Positions 11,712 through 21,833 of a DNA stretch of 30,499 nt are shown one piece after another (position 1 is the stretch's first letter; every line of letters starts with the position of its first letter). The notes below the pieces were generated by a model. The model was given only the letters and a program-made list of their open reading frames with translations, made no database searches and was not told the DNA's origin. The stretch is from Conidiobolus coronatus NRRL 28638 (Eukaryota > Entomophthoromycota > Entomophthoromycetes > Entomophthorales > Conidiobolaceae). The DNA is taken from NCBI GenBank assembly GCA_001566745.1, contig KQ964437.1:86948-117446 (forward strand), in the 5' to 3' direction. Made by a program: the position numbers and the translations under genes.

Positions 11712-14703
11712 ATGACTTTAGAAAAATCTCCATTTTTTAACAATATTAAAGTTTCAAAATTCACTGCACCTAATATTAATTGCGATGTACCACAAGCATC
11801 ATCTTTGTTTTCTTCAAGAGCCAAAAGATTAAGCATTTCTAAAAATAAGGAAAGTGAAGATATTGGAAACTATAATCAGTTGACCAGCCCTAATCCTGAG
11901 AAAAGCCAATTTAAAAATAATATTAAAAAAATGGTATAATATAAAATTAACATTTTAGATAACGCTTTAACAATATATTCTTTATTTAGGCAAATGGATC
12001 TTTACTTAGTAAGCTCAAGGTATGCAATAGTAATAACTCTGAAAGTATTAACTAACTAAAATTAAAATAGCCTGGCTCGAACAGTCGTACAAATTCAAGC
12101 GCGTCTTCAAACTATTCTAAATTCAAAAAGAAACCATCCCCTGATGTAAAAACAGTAGGTGAATTCGTTGAGCAGGAGCAAAATTTTTTACACGAGTTGA
12201 CAAAATTTCATGAGGTAAATAATATTTATTGTATAAGCCATTTAATCTATCGATATTAACTCTGATATTCTAGAAATATCTTATGCCTATTATCAATCCA
12301 AGCAACGCAAGCCCAACTATAATTGCTACATATCAAGATCAATACCTCTTACTTTTAACACTTTCAGACTCGCTTGTAATAATGAAGCAGCATCATACAT
12401 CTTTATGGTTTCAAATGAAAAGTTTAAATCCTAACGAAAACATTAACTACTCAGAGCAAGCTAGTTCAATCATATTGCAATGTGTACAAGATGTTGAGCC
12501 ATTGTATAAAGATTATTGTCAAACTTTTTTTCAAACATATCAAGCATTTTGCTCTATAAGACCTCTGGTAAAAGCGACTACTAATATTAGCATTGGCGAT
12601 AGATCCTTAAACGGACCACAATTATTCTTATACAGGCCACTCGATAGATTACTTTCATATAAAAAGCAAGTTGTTAAAATCGAAAAGAATTTGCAAGACC
12701 CAAGTGAATCAGAAGAGTCCAGTTCTGCAAACTCTACTATGTACCAAGAGAACGTAGCTGCTCCCTCATCCCAGGATCTCGAGCAACTATTGGAGTCATC
12801 TTATACTGAGCATAACGAGCTGGAAAAATTGAAGAGACTTGAAAAAATGCTGCAAGTTGCTGATAAATCAATTCTTCTTAGCGACCAGCATAGAAAAATT
12901 CTATTAGAAACAAAATTCTCGGTAGTGAGCTGTAAAATTGCATCAAGTCATAGTACAACCACATTAATTTCTCCAAAGAAAGTCCTCGGGTTTTTGTTAA
13001 CAGATCGTCTTATACTTGTAACTAATGACTCGCGAGGAATCACTAAGCGAGATAAAATTCTAATCAATCTGGAGAGGGTAGATTTATTGGAAATTCAATC
13101 TCAGTCTCAGTGTATAGCGTTCTCATTACCAGGAACTATAGATATCACTTTGCTCTCTCCCAGCCAGGATTTAAGAAATCAATGGCTTGAAAATATCACT
13201 TTAGTTCAGCAGAACCAAAAAATGTTCTATTCTAAAGTAACATCTTTATCTACTTTAAAGTTTTCTCATATATATAGCCCTAAAACAGCTCCCCCAGGAG
13301 AATGCGAAGTTGACCAAACTGAGTCTCCTAGAATATCTACTGATTTTCCAATATCATCTGCTATGTGCCCGCCATTGTCAAATAATCCAGACAGTCTATC
13401 AACTACTTCAGATGATCAAACAGAGATTAGCGAGCCCACAACTCCAAAATTATCAAGAGCTTATCATCAAAAACATCATGAAAAACCCCATGTAAAGCCT
13501 CATGAAAAGCATAGTAAGAGGACAAGCTCTGCAGTAGTCCCTGAAGCTGAAAAAATAGATATTGAAGTTAGTGGTATCCCTTGCTATTTATCAAGGCCGT
13601 GTTTATTGTTTACTCAACATGGAGGCAATGGAGCCTGGACCTCGATGGGAAGCTGTATTGCAGAAATAAGGCGACAAGCAAATAGCGATACTAGCTATTT
13701 GTGTATTCGCTCGCATCCTTCTAAACATGTCATCGCTAGACTTCCAATTTTAGGAAAGTCACAGTTTATAGCTCAAATTACGGATGATGATATGGTTGAG
13801 ATTCAAGTGAAAGGAAGTAACTTTTACAGGTTCAGCGAGGAAGACATTATGGAAGCAAAACAAATGATCAATATGATACACATGGAGCAAGGGAAAAATA
13901 GAGAATCTAGGCACGGCTATGGTGATAATGATCATATGCATAACAAGAGATACTCTATTAACTCAATAGGAACTGATTCTTCCTCAGGAAATGGGTATAG
14001 TAGAGGAAATAGTATAGATCAAACGTTCAGATATATAGAAAGTCCAAAACCAAGCTCAATTATAAGTAACGATAGCATGGAATCAGCAGGAACAGATCTT
14101 AGGATTTCTCTTACCCGATCATCATCAAGAAGAGCAGTGCCATCAACTCCTAGATCTGCAAGCTTAATGCCAAGAGAGCTTTCTCAACAGGCATCTATGA
14201 CATCAGTAGTATCTCATCCAAGTCTACTTTCTAGCAACCTTCCAAAAGCATCAGTCACATCTACTTGTTTAATAAGCATACCATGCAAATTTTTCGCTCA
14301 AGATACAACAAACGGAGCTGGAGGAAAATGGATAAGAATAGGACACACTCAATTAAAGCTGTATAAAGAAACAAAAACCTATGAATTAAATGCGCCAATG
14401 GCATCAACTCGTCCAGCTCCTTCAAACTCTAGAAACGTAAAAAATTCAATCAAATTAGTTGTAGAAACTATAGAAAATCCTAGCAAGAATAAGCCATCGG
14501 TTAAAATGATTTCCTGTACTCACCATAGCTTGAGAGCTGAATTAAGTGGGAAACGAGGTATAAATCGCAAAATAGCTTTACTAGTAGAGGATAAAAATCA
14601 CAGGATTAGGACATATATGGTTCAGGTAAAGGATAAGGGAATAGCCGATGAAATCATGTACTGGATAGTCCGGGTACCTCAGCAAGATGCTTCATACTCC
14701 TAA
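11712..14703 (+). CDS. Dbl-homology RhoGEF with PH and two extra PH/RanBD-like modules
   Basis: Four exons (11712-11933, 11990-12019, 12071-12214, 12274-14703) with introns of 56, 51 and 59 bp give 941 residues. The second exon is only 30 bp. A Ser/Asn-rich N-terminus leads into a DH domain at about residues 113-270. It starts at VGEFVEQEQNFLHELTKFHE, and helix 6 is GPQLFLYRPLDRLLSYKKQV, equivalent to the L-x-x-P-x-Q-R core of Dbl proteins. A PH domain follows at about 340-446 (HRKILLETKF, LLTDRLILVTND, WLENITLVQQ). Then come a Ser/Pro-rich linker with a His/Lys patch near 530-545, and two related beta modules at about 560-670 and 805-935. Both begin with an IPC-x2-[LF] strand and contain a Gly-rich turn followed by W and a G-[SH] pair. 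The likely role is GDP/GTP exchange on a Rho or Cdc42 GTPase at membranes. Substrate and module function are inferred. Confidence 0.85.
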
Positions 14704-15722
14704 ACTGTTTGAACCATTACTCACATTAATTATATAACCCATTCGCTAACATTATTCGATATACTCACTATATTACACATTCTTACTTATTAGTAACTTA
14801 TTAAATTTTACTCTACACTCTCGCAGATACTCCATATAACGCTAGACATCTAATTTTATTATTGTTCACCTTTTTTTGTTTATAGTTTTTAATGATAATA
14901 ATAAAATTTGATAATTATTTCAAAATTTAATTAATTTTTAAAACTTTAAACTTGTATCAGAGAAAATTTTTTTATTTAGATATAAAAATTTTAGCTAATT
15001 GTATCATAAAGCAACTCATTTATTTTGCCACATTTTTTGATTGTCATAAACTTCTTTTTTTAGCCTAAAACTTACATTCGTAAAAATTTCAAATCTGAAT
15101 CAGCTCGATTTAAAATTAATTTTAAATTCAAACTTGTAACTTGGATTAAGTCTGGTTAGTTAGAATATTTATTAAAATAATCTTTCTATTGTTAAATGAG
15201 AAGTATTATTCCTATTCAAGTTCAATTAAAATAAAGTTGGTCATGCTTACTTGATATTTTTATTTTTGGTATAAATCAATCAATTTAAATAGAACGATGT
15301 GTCAAATATTGCCCTTATCTTTTGTAAGATATTATTTCACAGGTTAAAAATTCCAATCTTCTGCAAAAAGAAGATATAATAAGATATATATTTGTAAATT
15401 TTATATCATCATTTAGTCTTGTTTGATTATATTGAGTTGTCATTTAGGACAAGCTTTCTTAAGTGGCTTATTATCCTCCATAAATACCTAACTCAGCATA
15501 TTGCTAACAGAAATAGAAAAATATTGACGCCCAAATAAAGCTGTAATTTATCATTATTTTAACTTTAACACTGAAAGATTCATTTTATAATATATAGCAA
15601 TGAATATAAGATCACTGATATAAAACGATATATATAACTCTTCATTATATTTCTGATATAATTACGATGAACCCCTTGGAAGCTTAGATTAATTAACAAT
15701 TGTTAAAAATTAATAAAATTTT

Positions 15723-15753
15723 ACACAATTAATTAAAAACCTTCTAATTGTGT
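15723..15753. repeat. Short inverted repeat (9-bp stem, 13-nt loop)
   Basis: The arms ACACAATTA and TAATTGTGT are perfect reverse complements separated by 13 bases. They lie about 275 bp upstream of the 5-alpha-reductase start codon. A 14-bp palindrome with the related core CAATTG lies 17 bp to the left. AT-rich DNA produces such structures by chance, so function is unproven. Confidence 0.5.
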
Positions 15754-15979
15754 GATAAATTAACAGTCGTATATGGAAACTTGGAGCCTGTAAGAAGCAT
15801 AATTAAGCTAGTTGGTACAAAAGTGAGATATAGAATATACTTATCAGCGTATATATATTATGAACTTAATGAATATTAAATGATATCAAAGATTAATTAA
15901 TAGTATTTTTCAAAAAAAATGATTCAATAAAGTTTATAACTGAAACCAAAGCATACCATGTAAAATGCCATCCTAAGAG

Positions 15980-15987
15980 TATAAAAG
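15980..15987 (+). promoter_or_regulatory. TATA box of the 5-alpha-reductase gene
   Basis: TATAAAAG lies 41-48 bp upstream of the start codon at 16028. It matches the eukaryotic TATA consensus and is followed by G, which is more specific than the AT-rich background. The short distance implies a very short 5' UTR. Confidence 0.55.
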
Positions 15988-16027
15988 GAATGGATTCATC
16001 AACTAAGTAAACATTTTAATTAAAATA

Positions 16028-16946
16028 ATGTTAAATCAAAACATTTACTATTGTGCATGCTTAGTGTTCTCATTATTTAACTCTCCTGTTCTCAAGCTAC
16101 TACCTGGTACTTCTAAGCTTAATGGCTATTATGGTAAGATAACCAAGATACACAGCTATTATATTTACTGATTTTAACAATATAGGGGGATTTGCTGAAG
16201 GATTCGAGAACTGGGCTAAAATAAACGGTAAACTCGGATTTTTTATAATGGAATTAGCTAATCCTATTGTTATTATCTCCATGAGGGTTTTAGCTAGCTC
16301 TTTAGAAAATGAGCTGCCTGAGGAGGTTCTAGACCAAAAAGATCTCATGTTTTGTCTTTGGGTATTCCACTACTTTTATCGGGCCATTGTATATCCTTTG
16401 AGAAGCTCTTCAAGATCTAATATCAGTATTTTTTTAGTTGTAAGTGCCATTTTATTCAATGTATTAAACAGCTACATAAATGGGTATGCTCTTTACTTTT
16501 TCAACTATCAGCAACCTGTTGATGCTATTCAATTTTACTTTGGAGTATTTTTATTTGTAAATGGGTGGTTTGGCAACTTAATTCATGATAACTATTTACT
16601 TAAGCTTAGAGAAATCTGCGATAATATGAAACTGCACAACCACTCTGAGGCAACAATAATCAAGTTCCACCCAGAAATTACGAAAGATGACTTTTTTAAA
16701 ACTGATGAGGGAAGAGTATATATTCTCCCCAAGAAATACTTGTTCAAATATATTACGAGTCCAAACTACTTCTGTGAGACTTTGGAATGGCTTGGACTCT
16801 TTATTGCTACACCAAGTATTGCCTCGTTTCTATTTTTCATGAACACATTTTTAACATTAGCTGACAAAGCTAAACACTCTAACCGCTGGTATAGAAAAAA
16901 GTTTAGTACTTATGACCGCAAGGCCATTATTCCTTTCCTTTATTAA
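16028..16946 (+). CDS. Steroid 5-alpha-reductase family (SRD5A/DET2-like) membrane enzyme
   Basis: Two exons, 16028-16133 and 16186-16946, with a 52-bp phase-1 intron, give 288 residues (animal SRD5A1/2 are about 255-260). The family reduces the 4,5 double bond of 3-oxo-delta4 steroids with NADPH in the ER membrane. The natural substrate in fungi is not established. Family signatures are INGKLGFFIMELANP near residues 45-61, WVFHYFYRAIVYPLR near 94-108, and the cofactor-site segment PKKYLFKYITSPNYFCETLEW near 217-237. The C-terminus HSNRWYRKKFSTYDRKAIIPF followed by LY matches the hallmark end of SRD5A proteins (WYxxKFxxYPxxRKxxIPFL). Several hydrophobic segments fit a multi-pass protein. The start is chosen as the first ATG after the TATA box; the spliced exon supplies residues the uninterrupted frame from 16248 would lack. 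Confidence 0.92.
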
Positions 16947-17247
16947 ACTCAATTTAAAATTTATTATTTTTACTGTTTTTACAGCTATAATATTATACTA
17001 ATTAAACTTTAAACTATATAGACCTGCATTTCACAAAAATAAAAAATAAAATTTTAGACTAGAATCCCATAATATATTAAAGTAGAAGTGAATAAACAAA
17101 ATCTGATATAAATTAGACTGATTCAATATAAATTGAAAACTAAAGCAATAAATAATAATTTTAAAAAATCTTAATTTAGCTAATTTGATTAATTAAGTTT
17201 AACATATTTGTTTATACTATAATAGTTAATTTGATAATTATTACAAA
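16947..17247. other. Short intergenic region upstream of LSM1
   Basis: 301 bp of very AT-rich DNA holds the 3' UTR of the reductase gene and the LSM1 promoter. I see no further feature in it. Confidence 0.6.
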
Positions 17248-17667
17248 ATGGACGGATTTTTAAAAGAAAAGTCCGTTTTTACTACCTCTGCAAGTTTAAT
17301 CGATAGTTTAGACAAAAGAATGCTCGTTATGCTCAGAGATGGAAGGAAGCTATTGGGAGTTTTGAGAAGTTATGACCAGTTTGCTAACTTAGTCCTACAA
17401 GATACCATAGAAAGAGTATATATTGGCGATGCCTACGGAGATATTGTTAGAGGCGTATATATTGTCAGAGGTGAAAATGTAGTTTTAATGGGGGAAATTG
17501 ACGAAGATATTGAAGAGGACTTGCCCTTGAGAAAAGTCCCCATAGAAGAAATTCTTCACGTTCAAAAAATGGATCATGATATGAGACTTAAATCCGAAAA
17601 AGCTAGAAATAAGATTCTATTCAGTAAAGGATTTAGCGTAGACTTTGAAAAGAACGACTTCTATTAA
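17248..17667 (+). CDS. LSM1: U6 snRNA-associated Sm-like protein LSm1
   Basis: An intronless 139-residue gene, a normal length for LSm1. LSm1 defines the cytoplasmic LSm1-7 ring that, with Pat1, binds the 3' end of deadenylated mRNA and promotes decapping in P-bodies. The Sm1 motif spans about residues 20-56 (SLDKRMLVMLRDGRKLLGVL, then SYDQFANLVLQDTIER). Sm2 is GVYIVRGENVVLMGEID at about 69-85. The C-terminal tail after residue 90 (LPLRKVPIEEILHVQK...) is the extension typical of LSm1 and absent from LSm8, the nuclear paralogue. The start is the only ATG at the head of the fold. It is one of three intronless-looking conserved ORFs on the strand opposite the intron-rich genes here. Confidence 0.97.
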   Translation: MDGFLKEKSVFTTSASLIDSLDKRMLVMLRDGRKLLGVLRSYDQFANLVLQDTIERVYIGDAYGDIVRGVYIVRGENVVLMGEIDEDIEEDLPLRKVPIEEILHVQKMDHDMRLKSEKARNKILFSKGFSVDFEKNDFY

Positions 17668-17905
17668 ATGTTTTTTATATAAAAATCAAACTTGTATATT
17701 TTTTCAATTTATATTGTAGTTTAAATCACTTTAAATTTACTAATTCATTCAATTAAAATCATATTACTAAGCAAACAATATAAAAGTTGTAATTAAAACT
17801 AACTTGAAAAAGCAGTACAATGAAAAATATTGGTTTGTAATATATCAATTATTTTAATAAAGAGTATAAGGTATAGATTTGGCAATTAACAGTCTTCTTC
17901 AAAGA

Positions 17906-19690
17906 TTATTGCTTATCCCTAAATAAAAATATTAATAATTAGCTAATATTAATTAATTGATCGCTTACCAGCTGTGCATTAAGCAATTTTGAAGAGAGAC
18001 TAAAGCGTGATACTTAACATCATGATTCTCATGAGTCATAAGCTCCATGATACGTCTTTTACCTCCTAGCTCTTCAATTAACCTATTTAATCATGTTAGC
18101 TGTGCAAATTGAATTATTTTTATCAAATTACGATTTTCCCTTGGGACTGTATTGAACATATTGGCCAATATCATGAGCAGCTACAGACAAGTAGAGAGGA
18201 TCGTTGGAAGTATTCAAAATATTGATTAAAATGCTAAGAATAAAGATTAGTAAAAGATCATAATAAAATATATTTAAAACCAACTTTAGCAATTCGTTAT
18301 TCTCATCCTCTAACTTGCTAGCATTTTCCTTCCAGAAGTGAGGAGAGTTGTGAGGAGGAGACCACTCTAAGATTCCTGATTCCAACTCAGCTCTGTATTC
18401 GTCCCAAGTGGTTAAATCTTGGCAAGCAGCTTCCAAGTTCTCCTTTAAGTATTCTAAATCTTCAACAATTTCTTCATCTGTCCATTTTCTTTGACTTAAA
18501 GTATCGCTTAATTGATGGATTTTAAAGTTTAATAAGTATTGAATGTTAACATCAGGAGATCTTTCTAATAAGTTCTAAATTAAAAATTGAGAATTGGACC
18601 AGTTAAGAAGAGTTTTTAGAAAAAAGTTACCTTAAAAGTGCCTACAATTACTCTAACAATCTTTTCCTTAACAGTACTCTTGGCGATATTTGAGAGAATA
18701 GGAAGAATGTTGAATTTAAATTGGATCTCGTTGGCAATTTTAGTTTGGAAAGTTAGAATCCAAATACAGAATAAAATTTGGTATTGTATTTGGGGATTTA
18801 ACTGGTCTGACTTTAATAAATTAATTAAGCCTGAAATACCTTGAGAGTGGCTATAGAATTGGAAGCGATAGCTTACATTCTTGAGAAGAGACTGGAGGAT
18901 TTGAACTGTGATATCTGCAACGTTGGGGGTTTTACTGGATAATTGAAGTACTAAACTATCTAAGAAAGGCTGTAAAGCAGGTGAATAGACTTCTTCGCTA
19001 GTGCTAAATTTAATAATTATTAATACACGGTAAAAATAATAGAATTTAACAGCTTACGAAATTAAAGCAGTCAAAATTTTTTCGGCTTTTAATGCTAAAA
19101 AGTCATCATCTTTATGTAAACACCTAAAAACTGAGTTAATAAAATATATCATAAAATATTAATAAGTGATATACTTTAAGAATGGCTCGATAGGGTAGCC
19201 TTGGCGAGAATTTTTTAAATTTTGAATAATTTTAATATTTTCAGGATTAGCTAAATAAAAGTAAATAAAATTTAAAAGAAAATACATTACTATAAATTTA
19301 CCATCTAAAATATCATCGATTAAAACTAAAATATATTGAAGAGTGTCAACCCTAACTAATTTGTTTAATAAGTCTAAGAGCAATAGCAAATAAGTTTCTG
19401 ATACCTAAAAAGAAGATTAATTATACTTAATTTAAATAAATTTTATATTTACAGGCTCAGATTCTTGATTATCAGACTTGTTGGGAGTATAGTTAGTCTC
19501 AAAAGTTCTAAGTAAATCAAGTTCACTCTCAGTAATTAATGAAGCTTTTTGATAACCCTAAAAGCTGAATGAGTAAATTATACTTGTATGCAGTGATTCA
19601 AGTTACCTCCCAGGACATGGGACGCTCTCTGATATTCAATGTTAACTCATCGAAGAAGGGATTGACGACGTAAGCTAAAGGTACACTCAT
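17906..19690 (-). CDS. VMA13: V-type proton ATPase subunit H
   Basis: Ten exons on the minus strand: 19690-19607, 19557-19453, 19404-19302, 19250-19175, 19123-19058, 19003-18631, 18574-18285, 18233-18132, 18082-17969 and 17918-17906. Introns are 48-56 bp and the product is 441 residues (yeast 478). Subunit H links V1 to the membrane sector at the vacuole/endosome and silences ATP hydrolysis of free V1. Landmarks are VSETYLLLLLDLLNKLVRVD, RQGYPIEPFLK, YQILFCIWILTFQTKIA and KEKIVRVIVGTFKNLLE. The C-terminal domain has WDEYRAELESGILEWSPPH, FWKENASKLEDENNELL, SVAAHDIGQYVQYSPKGK and GGKRRIMELMTHENHDVKYH. One donor is an unusual GTTGGT (18284), needed to restore the family spacing ELL-N-ILINIL. The last exon has 13 nt and adds DKQ after Trp; without it the gene would stop at 17965-17967. 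Confidence 0.95.
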
Positions 19691-20109
19691 ACTACGATTT
19701 AATAAAATAAAGCTATTTGAATTATAAAAAAGTTATTAAATGGATTAAAATCAAGTTAAACAGAGTAAAAGAGAGTTGAATAAATGGAATTTGCTTTATA
19801 TGACGCAAAAAAGTTTTTGCTATATTAATTGTGACAACAATTTTTGATTAAAATTGAAAAAAGGCAAATTCAAATTCAACCTTTAATACTGTTATTCTTA
19901 AATATATAGGAGACAAATTAAAGGGAAAATATAATACTTTTATAGAGGTAATTTATTTATGATCGAATAAATTGAAAAATCAGCAATTGATAAAGAGAAG
20001 TTGAAAGGTATATATAATGAAAAAGGCTTAATAAAAATTAATATTGAACTCAATTAAGTAATATCCAATATTAGTCTAATCTTTGTGGGTTTCAATAAAT
20101 ACAGTCATC
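19691..20109. other. Intergenic region between VMA13 and PHO85
   Basis: 419 bp of AT-rich DNA lies between two minus-strand genes. It holds the VMA13 promoter and the 3' UTR of the kinase gene. I see no open frame or motif that stands out. Confidence 0.6.
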
Positions 20110-21294
20110 TTATTTGTTGATATAGTCTTCAAAGTATGGATCTATAAAAGCTTGGTTAGAAATAATTTTGTAAAAAATAACTTGATACTTACGTAATAGA
20201 GCTTGCTCTGCACTTATTCTTCTATCTGGGTGATATTCAACCATCTTGGTGAGTAAGTCAATTCCCATTACATCAAGTTTAGGAATAAGGGTGGCGAGAC
20301 TAACGGGGGGATAGTGAGGCATGGGTTGGAAATCTGGCAAGTCTACAATTTCAGGCCAAGTTGTAGGTGTTGGAGTACCCAAAATCTTGTAAATCCTATG
20401 TAATTGGTCCTTCACTGAGGTTCCAGGGAAGAGTGGCCTTCCGGTAGCCATTTCAGCAAAAATACAGCCGGCAGACCAGATATCAATTGAGGTAGAATAG
20501 TGGCGTGAGCCCATCAATACGTCTGGAGCTCTATACCAGAGGGTGACAACTTCATGACTGTAACTTCTTACTGGAATACCAAAGGCTCTAGCTAAACCGA
20601 AATCTCCCAATTTTAGTTCTCCTTTCTTATTAATTAACAAATTTTGCGGCTTCAAATCCTATTTAATAATGAAATTAGTACAGTTTAAAATAAAAATAAA
20701 CTAATTTACTCTATGCAAGACTCTGTTTTTGTGGCAAAAGTTAATTCCTTTTAATAATTGGAACATTAACATTTTGATAGTACTGGGGTCTAAGTCGCCA
20801 TTATAAGCGTCTAAAAACTTTTTTAAATCTGAATCCATATATTCGAACACTAAAATTAATTTTTTATCTGTGTGTAAAACGTCGTATAAGCTAGAATAAA
20901 AATATTAGTAAAAATAATACTGTTATGCGCAATTTCTAGTTACCAAACAATATGAGGATTTTTAAGCTCTTTTAAGAGGGCAATTTCTCTAATAGCAGTA
21001 CAAGGAACCTAGATTAAATGTAAATAACATAGCAATTTAAAGGAAATCTATAGTTTACTCCTTCCTCTTCGTTGTCCAATCTAATTCTCTTTAAAGCTAC
21101 AACTTGACCATTTTCCCTATTTTGAGCCTTGTATACAATACCATAAGTACCTAATTAGCTATTTAATAAAAATTCTATATACATTCTTTTCTATACTATA
21201 CCTTCTCCGAGCTTTTCTATTTTCTACTCATGGAATATATTAATAAAATAGTGCTTTTACATTTATTAAAGTTGTTTACCTGATACTTTTCCAT
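20110..21294 (-). CDS. PHO85: Cyclin-dependent kinase, PHO85/CDK5 type
   Basis: Seven exons on the minus strand: 21294-21280, 21223-21202, 21150-21059, 21008-20944, 20890-20710, 20658-20193 and 20141-20110. Introns are 50-56 bp and the product is 290 residues (human CDK5 has 292). The first two exons are only 15 and 22 nt. Kinase landmarks are the glycine loop GEGTYG with T14/Y15, K33, E51 in a PCTAIRE helix (residues 45-51), HRD ending at D126, DFG at 144-146, and the activation-site equivalent S159 in [19 protein letters not shown]. The last segment and [16 protein letters not shown] are typical of Pho85/CDK5, with Ser rather than Thr at the activating position. In fungi Pho85 with Pcl cyclins controls phosphate, glycogen, polarity and cell-cycle responses. 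The final intron turns an apparent extended reading frame into the canonical end ALLHPYFEDY. Divergent from WDR70. Confidence 0.95.
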
Positions 21295-21833
21295 ATTAAA
21301 AATTTAATTAAAATTATAAAATAACAAAAGTAGATACTATTAATAATACAAACTAATCAAGTTAAAATTGCTGTTTTTTGATTATTATTTTTAGTTGTTT
21401 GAGAAAATTGGAATAAAAACAATAATTCTGATCAACAACCTTAGTTTATATATAATAACTGGTAAATTATTGTGAAACTCAATTTTATCTAGTTGTTTTT
21501 ATTGACTAATTGAACCGTATAAATTGCAAATGTAACTATGATTGATTTGATGTAATGAATAAATAAAAATATTACTAAAGCATATCGGATTAAAATATAA
21601 TTAGTAATAATGATGCTTAAGTTACTATTAATGATATCTTTAGTAATCCATTTATCAAATAGAAAACTTAATTCTAAATAGTTCATAAAATAACTAACAC
21701 AAAAAAACTAAACATTGTCCCATAATAGTGAAATTTAAAAAATAGTATAAAAAATCTAAACCTAGTTGTTTAATATAAACAAATTATAAAAAGGAATTTT
21801 AATTGAAAATATAGAAATAGTATTATAATAATA
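21295..21833. other. Divergent promoter region, 539 bp
   Basis: AT-rich DNA lies between the divergent PHO85-type kinase and WDR70 genes and must contain both promoters. A 65-codon open frame on the minus strand (21489-21686) is Ile/Leu-rich as expected from AT-rich noncoding DNA and is not called. No clear TATA or other motif is seen. Confidence 0.6.

Larger units (their letters stand above)
14704..16027. other. Intergenic region, 1.3 kb
   Basis: AT-rich DNA lies between the RhoGEF and the 5-alpha-reductase gene. It contains a 20-bp perfect AT palindrome (15108-15127), a 14-bp palindrome (15693-15706) and a 9-bp stem with a 13-nt loop (15723-15753). It ends with a TATA box before the next gene. 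I see no coding exon. Confidence 0.6.

Noticed and set aside
15108-15127. 20-bp perfect AT palindrome
   Set aside because: Composed only of A and T in very AT-rich DNA; no partner or context to support function.
18638-18844. 68-codon hydrophobic frame on the plus strand
   Set aside because: Antisense shadow of the large VMA13 exon.
21489-21686. 65-codon hydrophobic frame on the minus strand
   Set aside because: Ile/Leu/Asn/Tyr-rich as AT-rich noncoding DNA predicts; no conserved motif.
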